A DNA stretch of 14,711 nt. Source: WGMK01 sp046047315 (GTDB lineage Bacteria; Hydrogenedentota; Hydrogenedentia; Hydrogenedentales; JAEUWI01). The notes beneath the pieces were generated by a model. It worked only from the letters and a program-made list of their open reading frames with translations, was not told the DNA's origin and did not search any database. How positions within the stretch are numbered: the stretch's first letter is position 1; every line of letters starts with the position of its first letter. Made by a program: the position numbers and the translations under genes. This document shows, piece after piece, positions 7,848 through 14,711 of this stretch. Location of the stretch: the NCBI GenBank assembly GCA_046047315.1, contig JBJOID010000197.1, positions 1 through 14,711 of the forward strand, in the 5' to 3' direction.

Positions 7848-7857
7848 GGAAGAGCGC

Positions 7858-8904
7858 ATGAGCGACTTGCATGAACTGTCGGAACGCGAGCGGACCATCC
7901 TCTACGCGGTGGTGAACAGCTACGTCACTGCGGCGGAGCCGGTAGGGTCGCGCTCTGTCGTAAAGCAGTTTGGCTTGGATCTGAGCCCGGCGACGGTGCG
8001 GAACACGATGGCGGATTTGGAGGAGGCGGGCTACCTGAAGCAGGTGCATACCAGCTCGGGACGGGTACCGACCGACAAGGGGTATCGCTATTTTGTGAAG
8101 CACTTGATGCGGATTCAGGAGTTGACGCTGGAGGAGCGAAGCCGCATCGAGCACGATTTCGACCAAAAGTTGAATGACACCGACGCGGTGCTGAAGCAGA
8201 CGACGCACCTGCTGGCCTTGCTCACGCAACAGGCGGGCATAGCCCAGGCTCCGGAAGAGGCCAGTGTGCGGGTGCAGCGGCTCGAGTTGATCCAGCTTGC
8301 TAACATGCGCGCGGCTGCGCTGATCGTGGACAACTACGGTCGAGTGCGCTCGGTCACGGTGGACTTGGGCGAGGAACTCTCGCCGGACGAGCTGGGCCGG
8401 ATCAGCCGTTTCCTGAACGATCAGGTGCGTGGCATCGAGATGGACGCTCTCGCCGATGGTGTGCGTCAGCGGCTTGCCAGTTATTTCGATGAGCAACGTT
8501 TGCTGGCGCAGCGAGCGCTGGCGGTGCTGAACCTGCTGCCCAGGCAGCATTCGCAGCAGTTGTTTCTCGATGGCGCGGCGCAACTCTTTGTGCAGCCGGA
8601 GTTTAACGACATCCAGCGGGCGCGGGAAGTCTTCGGGCTTTTCGAGGAAAACCAGCACATCGCTGAAGCGCTGCGCTCGGGCCTGCAATCGTGCGAAGGA
8701 GACTTTCGCCGCGTGCTGATTGGCGAGGATGGAACACCGCTCGAGGGATTGAGTGTGGTGGCCTCCCCCTACGAAGTGGATGGGCGGCCCGTGGGCATGG
8801 TGGGCATTCTCGGCCCACGCCGCATGCCCTACTCGAAGCTCACGTCGGTGGTGGATTACACCGCCCAGGTGGTGGGACGCCTGCTGACCCGTCTCTCGGG
8901 TTGA
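7858..8904 (+). CDS. hrcA: Heat-inducible transcription repressor HrcA
   Basis: A 348-residue repressor of chaperone genes through CIRCE. The N-terminal winged helix (about 1-80) holds EPVGSRSV (27-34), LSPATVRNTMADLEEAGYL (42-60) and HTSSGRVPTDKGYRYFV (64-80), all hallmarks of HrcA. The C-terminal part carries the GAF-like/dimerisation core, with FLDGAAQLF, FRRVLIGEDG, LSVVASPY, GMVGILGPRRMPYSK and a final VVDYTAQVVGRLL helix. Length fits the usual 340-350. The frame has an earlier ATG at 7837, but it lies inside the CIRCE element and upstream of the Shine-Dalgarno AAGGA (7846-7850). The ATG at 7858 follows that site by seven bases and begins at the normal family N-terminus. First gene of a chaperone operon with grpE 65 bases downstream. 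Confidence 0.97.
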   Translation: MSDLHELSERERTILYAVVNSYVTAAEPVGSRSVVKQFGLDLSPATVRNTMADLEEAGYLKQVHTSSGRVPTDKGYRYFVKHLMRIQELTLEERSRIEHDFDQKLNDTDAVLKQTTHLLALLTQQAGIAQAPEEASVRVQRLELIQLANMRAAALIVDNYGRVRSVTVDLGEELSPDELGRISRFLNDQVRGIEMDALADGVRQRLASYFDEQRLLAQRALAVLNLLPRQHSQQLFLDGAAQLFVQPEFNDIQRAREVFGLFEENQHIAEALRSGLQSCEGDFRRVLIGEDGTPLEGLSVVASPYEVDGRPVGMVGILGPRRMPYSKLTSVVDYTAQVVGRLLTRLSG

Positions 8905-8969
8905 GCGCTGGCCGCACCGGGGCGGCTGTGGGCAATCAAACGAATGATCGCATGGAAGACCGTGGAATC

Positions 8970-9554
8970 ATGAGCGAACAAGAAACGACACAAGAACAAG
9001 TGGTGACGCCCGACTCCGTTGAAGCGGAAGTTGCGGAAGCGGCGGATGCCGCTTCGCAGGAACAGGAAGCCGCATCGGAGCCGGACCCCATGGCCGTGCT
9101 CGCCGCCGAGCGGGATGCGCTGCGCGACCAGTTGCTACGCGCGCGAGCGGAGTTTGACAACTACCGCAAGCGGGTGTCGCGTGACATGGAACAGTTGCGC
9201 AAGACGGCCGCCGAGGCGCTGATACGCGACATGCTGCCCGTGGTGGACAACCTCGAGCGCGCACTGGCGCATGCCGAGGACAAGAACAACCCGCTGGTGC
9301 AGGGCGTGGAGATGGTGACCAAGCAGTTCGCGGACCTGCTGACAGGACGCGGACTGGAACCGGTGGCGGCGATGGGGATTCCGTTCGACCCGAACGTGCA
9401 CGAGGCGCTGGCTTACCAGCCCTCGGAGGAGCATCCGGAAAACACCGTGATGCTCGAATACGAGCGCGGCTACAAGCTGGGCGAGCAGGTGCTGCGCCCG
9501 GCCAAGGTGGTGGTGAGCAGCGGGCCCGCCGCACCGCAGGAGAGCGCGGAATGA
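8970..9554 (+). CDS. grpE: Nucleotide exchange factor GrpE
   Basis: A 194-residue co-chaperone that speeds ADP release from DnaK. The first 40 residues are acidic and Glu/Ala rich, as is usual for the unstructured N-terminus. A long helix with coiled-coil character follows (about 42-105: LRDQLLRARAEFDNYRKRVS, then LPVVDNLERALAH). The C-terminal beta domain carries GRGLEPV (127-132), PFDPNVHEALAYQPS (138-152), and YERGYKLGEQVLRPAKVVVS (164-183), the most conserved GrpE segment. The frame extends upstream into hrcA, and an ATG at 8952 is also possible. The ATG at 8970 is preferred because GTGGA sits just upstream and the product begins like many GrpE proteins; its Shine-Dalgarno is weak, so the choice is not certain. 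Downstream, 83 bases separate it from dnaK. Confidence 0.95.
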   Translation: MSEQETTQEQVVTPDSVEAEVAEAADAASQEQEAASEPDPMAVLAAERDALRDQLLRARAEFDNYRKRVSRDMEQLRKTAAEALIRDMLPVVDNLERALAHAEDKNNPLVQGVEMVTKQFADLLTGRGLEPVAAMGIPFDPNVHEALAYQPSEEHPENTVMLEYERGYKLGEQVLRPAKVVVSSGPAAPQESAE

Positions 9555-9637
9555 GCCGACCGTGAGGGTCCGTGTAAGTCCGTGAATCGAAATCGAGTGA
9601 GTTAACAAACTTCCGCTAACGCGAAGGAGGTCATACG

Positions 9638-11578
<1,941 letters not shown>

Positions 11579-11620
11579 CTATTGTTTCCGCTTCCCGCGG
11601 CAAACCACCCCCAAATCCAC

Positions 11621-11644
11621 GCGGGCGGGCTTCGGCCCGCCCGC
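11621..11644 (+). terminator. GC-rich UUCG hairpin after dnaK, possible terminator or processing stem
   Basis: GCGGGCGGGC (11621-11630) pairs perfectly with GCCCGCCCGC (11635-11644) across the very stable tetraloop TTCG. It lies about 42 bases past the dnaK stop and 23 bases before the next start codon. What follows is TGCGCATTA, not a T-run, so efficient intrinsic termination is doubtful. It may instead protect the dnaK 3' end or partly separate the stress operon from the metabolic genes. Confidence 0.6.
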
Positions 11645-11667
11645 TGCGCATTACACGGAGGAACCCC

Positions 11668-13308
11668 ATGAGCGAAACCACCCCAACGCGCCAGCACAAC
11701 CTGCGCTCGCTGACCGAGGCCATCACGGAACAGGAAGCCATCCTTCAGCAGGGGGGTGGCAAAAAAGGACAGGACCGGCAGCACAAACTGGGGCGTCTCT
11801 TCGCGCGCGAGCGGATTGCCGCGCTGCTGGATTCGGAAGAGTTCTTCCTTGAGCTGGGACTCTGGGCGGGCTACCACATGTATCCCGACGTGGGCGACGT
11901 TCCGGCGGCGGGCGTGGTGGCGGGCATTGGCCTCGTGCATCACCGCCCCTGCATGATCGTGGCAAACGATGCAACGGTGAAGGCGGGCGCCTTCTTTCCC
12001 GCCACCTGCAAGAAGGTGCTGCGCGCGCAACGAATCGCTTATGAATGCAACATCCCTCTCATCTACATGGTGGATTCCGCCGGTGCCTACCTGCCCATGC
12101 AGGATGAGATCTTCCCGGACGAAGACGACTTTGGACGCATCTTCCGCAACAACTCGGTGCTTTCGGCGGCGGGCGTGCCGCAGTATGCCGCCATCATGGG
12201 CAACTGCATCGCGGGCGGCGCCTATCTCCCGGTGCTTAGCGACAAGATTCTGATGACCGAGGGCAGCGGCCTCTACCTCGCTGGCCCCTCCCTGGTGAAG
12301 GCGGCCATTGGACAGGAGATTGACAGCGAGTCGCTTGGCGGCGCGAAGATGCATGCGGAGATCAGCGGCACGGTGGACTTCCGCGAGAAGGACGACCCGG
12401 CCTGCCTGGAACGGCTGCGGAAGCTGGTGGAGTTGTTGCCCGCCGACCGCTGGGGCTGGGGTCACTCCGGAGGCTTCGCCTATCAGCCCGCGCGCGATCC
12501 CCAGGATTTGTATGACCTGGTCGATGTGAACGGCCGCAAGGAGTACGACGTTCATGACGTGCTGAACTGCATCATCGACGCAGGCTCGTGGGACGAGTTC
12601 CGCGAGGAATATGGCAAGACCATCGTGACCGGCTTCGCGCGCATCGGCGGCGAAGCCGTGGGTATCGTGGCGAACCAGCGCAAGCGCCAGACCTCCGGCA
12701 AGGGCGAGGTGCAGATTGGTGGCGTGATCTATGCCGAGGCGGCGGACAAGGCCGCGCGCTTCGTGATGGACTGCAACCAGACCGGCTTGCCCATCGTGTT
12801 CATTCAGGACGTGGTGGGCTTTATGGTGGGGCGCGACGCCGAGCAGACCGGCATCATCCGCAGCGGAGCCAAGCTGGTCAATGCACTGAGCAATGCGATT
12901 GTGCCGAAGATCACGGTGATTATCGGCGGCAGTTTCGGCGCGGGCAACTATGCCATGTGTGGCAAGGCCTACGACCCGCGCTTCATCTTCGGCTGGCCCA
13001 ACGCCAAATACGCCGTGATGGGCGCGGCCCAGGCCAGCGGCGTGATCTTCGACATCAAGAAGCGCGCCGCCGAGGAAGACGCGAAGAAGCACGGCGCGGA
13101 ACTGGACCACGCGGAGCTTGACCGCCTACGCGCGCAGGTGAAGGAAGACTACGAGGAGCGCATGGACATGCGCTGGGCCGCCAGCCGCGGCTGGGTGGAT
13201 GCTATCATCGCACCGCATACAACGCGCGACGTCCTTATCACGACGCTGGGCCTGGTGAAGCGCCCGCCCGCGCAGGGTCGATACAAAACAGGCGTGATGC
13301 AAACCTGA
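11668..13308 (+). CDS. Acyl-CoA carboxylase carboxyltransferase (beta) subunit, methylcrotonyl-CoA carboxylase-like
   Basis: A 546-residue carboxyltransferase that moves a carboxyl group from carboxybiotin to an acyl-CoA. Both crotonase-like halves are visible: HKLGRLFARERI (39-50), MIVANDATVKAG (96-107), YMVDSAGAYLPMQDEIFP (133-150) and MGNCIAGGAYLPVLSD (177-192) in the N half; IQDVVGFMVG (379-388), IIGGSFGAGNYAMCGKAYDP (418-437) and WPNAKYAVMG (443-452) in the C half. The FGAGNYAMCG and FPDEDDFGRIF segments are most like methylcrotonyl- and geranyl-CoA carboxylases rather than propionyl-CoA carboxylase, but AAQASGVI (453-460) departs from the EQAAGVL usual in the first group, so the substrate stays open. 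The enzyme needs a biotin carboxylase/carrier subunit, which is not in the window. GGAGG (11657-11661) supports the start. The crotonase gene follows after 32 bases, so the two are probably co-transcribed. Confidence 0.9.
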   Translation: MSETTPTRQHNLRSLTEAITEQEAILQQGGGKKGQDRQHKLGRLFARERIAALLDSEEFFLELGLWAGYHMYPDVGDVPAAGVVAGIGLVHHRPCMIVANDATVKAGAFFPATCKKVLRAQRIAYECNIPLIYMVDSAGAYLPMQDEIFPDEDDFGRIFRNNSVLSAAGVPQYAAIMGNCIAGGAYLPVLSDKILMTEGSGLYLAGPSLVKAAIGQEIDSESLGGAKMHAEISGTVDFREKDDPACLERLRKLVELLPADRWGWGHSGGFAYQPARDPQDLYDLVDVNGRKEYDVHDVLNCIIDAGSWDEFREEYGKTIVTGFARIGGEAVGIVANQRKRQTSGKGEVQIGGVIYAEAADKAARFVMDCNQTGLPIVFIQDVVGFMVGRDAEQTGIIRSGAKLVNALSNAIVPKITVIIGGSFGAGNYAMCGKAYDPRFIFGWPNAKYAVMGAAQASGVIFDIKKRAAEEDAKKHGAELDHAELDRLRAQVKEDYEERMDMRWAASRGWVDAIIAPHTTRDVLITTLGLVKRPPAQGRYKTGVMQT

Positions 13309-13340
13309 TGCACGGGCTTTAGACCGGGGAGATGCGCGGG

Positions 13341-14102
13341 ATGTCTGTCCGAATTGAACGTGACGATGCGGTGACGACCGTGATCCTGGACCGGCCCGAG
13401 GTGCGCAATGCCGTGGATCGCGCCACGGCGCACGAGCTCACCGCCGCGTTTGAGGAGTTCGAGCACGACGACTCCCAACTGGTGGCGGTGTTGTGGGGAG
13501 CGAATGGCACCTTTTGCGCCGGTGCGGACCTGAAGGCGGTGGCGGCTGGAAACTTCAACGACGTAGACCCGTTAGGTGATGGCCCGCTGGGACCGACTCG
13601 TCGAACGCTCTCCAAGCCCGTCATCGCGGCAGTCTCGGGTCATGCTGTCGCGGGTGGACTGGAACTGGCCCTGTGGTGCGACCTCCGCGTGGCAGAAGAG
13701 AGCGCCGTGTTTGGCGTGTTCTGCCGGAGGTGGGGTGTACCCCTCATCGATGGCGGCACCGTGCGACTGCCGCGCATCATCGGGCAAGGACGCGCGACGG
13801 AAATGATCCTCACCGGTCGCCCGGTGCTCGCGCAGGAAGCGCTCTCCTGGGGGCTCTGCAACCGCGTGGTTCCTGATGGACAGTCCCGAGAAGTGGCTGA
13901 GCAATGGGCTAGGGAACTGCTGAAGTTTCCCCAGCTGTGCATGCGCCACGACCGCCTCTCATCCATCGAGCAGTGGAGCCTGCCACTATCCGACGCGCTG
14001 CGCAACGAGGGCGCGCACGGCCTGCATTCCCTGAACACGGAGACCCTGGGCGGCGCCCGCCGGTTCGCCGATGGAGCGGGACGCGGCGGCAGCTTCGAGT
14101 AA
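13341..14102 (+). CDS. Crotonase-superfamily protein annotated as enoyl-CoA hydratase type
   Basis: A 253-residue acyl-CoA-binding enzyme. The oxyanion-hole segments are present: FCAGADLKAV (58-67) and SGHAVAGGLELALWCDLRVA (99-118). E108 in GLEL matches the first catalytic glutamate of classical enoyl-CoA hydratase (rat E144), but the position of the second (rat E164), twenty residues on, is C128 in FGVFCRRWGVPLIDGGTVR. As far as I recall, a branch of proteins called enoyl-CoA hydratase shares this FCRRWGVPLIDGG pattern, so it is a subfamily trait, not damage; the true reaction may differ from plain water addition. An ATG at 13332 is only one base from the GGGGAG ribosome site; the ATG at 13341 is nine bases away and begins at the conserved MSVRIERD, so it is chosen. 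It likely works in the same acyl-CoA pathway as the carboxylase before it. Confidence 0.88.
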   Translation: MSVRIERDDAVTTVILDRPEVRNAVDRATAHELTAAFEEFEHDDSQLVAVLWGANGTFCAGADLKAVAAGNFNDVDPLGDGPLGPTRRTLSKPVIAAVSGHAVAGGLELALWCDLRVAEESAVFGVFCRRWGVPLIDGGTVRLPRIIGQGRATEMILTGRPVLAQEALSWGLCNRVVPDGQSREVAEQWARELLKFPQLCMRHDRLSSIEQWSLPLSDALRNEGAHGLHSLNTETLGGARRFADGAGRGGSFE

Positions 14103-14116
14103 AGCCGTATTCGGCT
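14103..14116. terminator. Weak hairpin between converging crotonase and gltD genes
   Basis: AGCCG (14103-14107) and CGGCT (14112-14116) form a 5-bp stem with loop TATT directly after the crotonase stop codon. On the minus strand, downstream of gltD, it is followed by TTTACT, a short T-rich stretch. It is the only stem I see in this convergent gap and may serve both directions, but it is weak. Confidence 0.3.
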
Positions 14117-14163
14117 GCATTCAGTCTGATGGCCAGCTGGCGCGAGCCGTCGGTTGCACTTGC

Positions 14164-14711
14164 CTATACGTGCAGGTACTCCGGCTCGAGTGCGTCGTAG
14201 CCCTCGGTTTCCTTGCCGCGCAGGTTTGAATGGCCCATCAGGTGGATGTCGATCTGTCGGGCCGCCTCGCGTCCTTCGCTGATGGCCCACACCACCAAGC
14301 TCTGCCCGCGCCGTGCGTCGCCCGCCACGAACCAGTTCGGCTTGCTGGTCTTGTACTGGCCGTCGCCCTTGATGCCCTGGCCGAAGCGGTTCCGCTCAAT
14401 CTCGAGCCCGACCTGCTCCACGAACGTGTCCGTCTGCGGCTGGGTAAAGCCCATGGCCAGCAGCACCAGTTCCGCGGGCAGGCGCTCTTCAGTTCCCGGC
14501 ACCTCGCGGAACTTCTGGCGGCCGTCTTCCGTGTACCACTCAATTTCCACAAGGGTGATGGCCGCGACATTACCGTTGCCATCGTCCTCGAAGCCTTTGG
14601 TCAGCACGCTGTACCGGCGCTCGCCGCCTTCCTTGTGGCTCGACGAGGTGCGGAAGACGAACGACCACTGCGGCCAAGGGTTATCGTCGCGGCGCTCCAT
14701 CGGGGGCTGCG
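14164..14711 (-). CDS. gltD: Glutamate synthase small (beta) subunit, C-terminal part, cut by window edge
   Basis: The small subunit of NADPH glutamate synthase takes electrons from NADPH through FAD and iron-sulfur clusters to the large subunit, which makes glutamate from glutamine and 2-oxoglutarate. Only the last 181 residues are here and the frame runs off the right edge, so the Met at 14698-14700 is internal. Visible are DNPWPQW and FRTSSSHKEGG, characteristic of GltD, then LPAELVLLAMGFTQPQTD and the FAD-binding NWFVAGDARRGQSLVVWAIS followed by EGREAARQID, which closes the dinucleotide-binding domain. After the usual end of the family, near IDIHLMG, there is an extra tail of about 20 residues, HSNLRGKETEGYDALEPEYL followed by HV. 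The gene converges on the crotonase gene with a 61-base gap. The large subunit gltB would be expected outside the window. Confidence 0.95.
   Translation of the reverse strand, partial: QPPMERRDDNPWPQWSFVFRTSSSHKEGGERRYSVLTKGFEDDGNGNVAAITLVEIEWYTEDGRQKFREVPGTEERLPAELVLLAMGFTQPQTDTFVEQVGLEIERNRFGQGIKGDGQYKTSKPNWFVAGDARRGQSLVVWAISEGREAARQIDIHLMGHSNLRGKETEGYDALEPEYLHV

Noticed and set aside
7837..7857. Earlier ATG as the start of hrcA
   Set aside because: It lies within the CIRCE operator and upstream of the Shine-Dalgarno; the seven added residues are not part of HrcA.
9610..9626. Possible small stem CTTC/GAAG touching the dnaK ribosome site, as an RNA thermometer
   Set aside because: Only four contiguous pairs plus a bulge and two more; it covers just the first bases of AAGGAGG and is too weak to call.

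Overview
The window is a gene-dense stretch of a GC-rich bacterial chromosome, judged by eye at about 60% G+C. It carries nine protein genes, two of them cut by the window edges, and no RNA genes, insertion sequences, CRISPR arrays or phage genes that I can see. The DnaK has the extra N-terminal segment typical of Gram-negative type proteins. Heat shock control is of the HrcA/CIRCE type rather than a visible sigma-32 system. There is also a large secreted DUF4091 protein of a kind common in polysaccharide-degrading uncultured lineages. Together these suggest an environmental Gram-negative such as Hydrogenedentota, Planctomycetota, Lentisphaerota or a relative. That placement is inference at low confidence.

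Left part, minus strand (1-7576). The first gene is a family X DNA polymerase with a PHP domain, its C-terminus cut by the left edge. Next comes a tight cluster read right to left: a 900-residue exported DUF4091/GH123-like protein, a NodB-type polysaccharide deacetylase, a GT-B glycosyltransferase and a short-chain dehydrogenase. The last three overlap at their stop and start codons (TGATG and ATGA), so they are almost certainly co-translated. This looks like a small locus for making or remodelling an envelope or extracellular glycan.

Centre, plus strand (7785-11578). This is the chaperone operon hrcA-grpE-dnaK. It is driven by a consensus-like promoter with a textbook CIRCE operator lying between the promoter and the hrcA start. 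HrcA is therefore expected to repress its own operon. dnaJ is not next to dnaK. A 10-bp GC-rich hairpin with a UUCG loop follows dnaK.

Right part. A plus-strand pair encodes an acyl-CoA carboxylase carboxyltransferase subunit, most like the methylcrotonyl-CoA carboxylase beta type, and a crotonase-superfamily protein that lacks one of the two classical hydratase glutamates. No biotin carboxylase subunit is in the window. The small subunit of glutamate synthase (gltD) converges from the minus strand and is cut by the right edge.

I do not see a clearly undescribed system. The items most worth a second look are the four-gene glycan cluster with its unusual DUF4091 enzyme, the carboxylase/crotonase pair, and several small inverted or direct repeats at gene boundaries.
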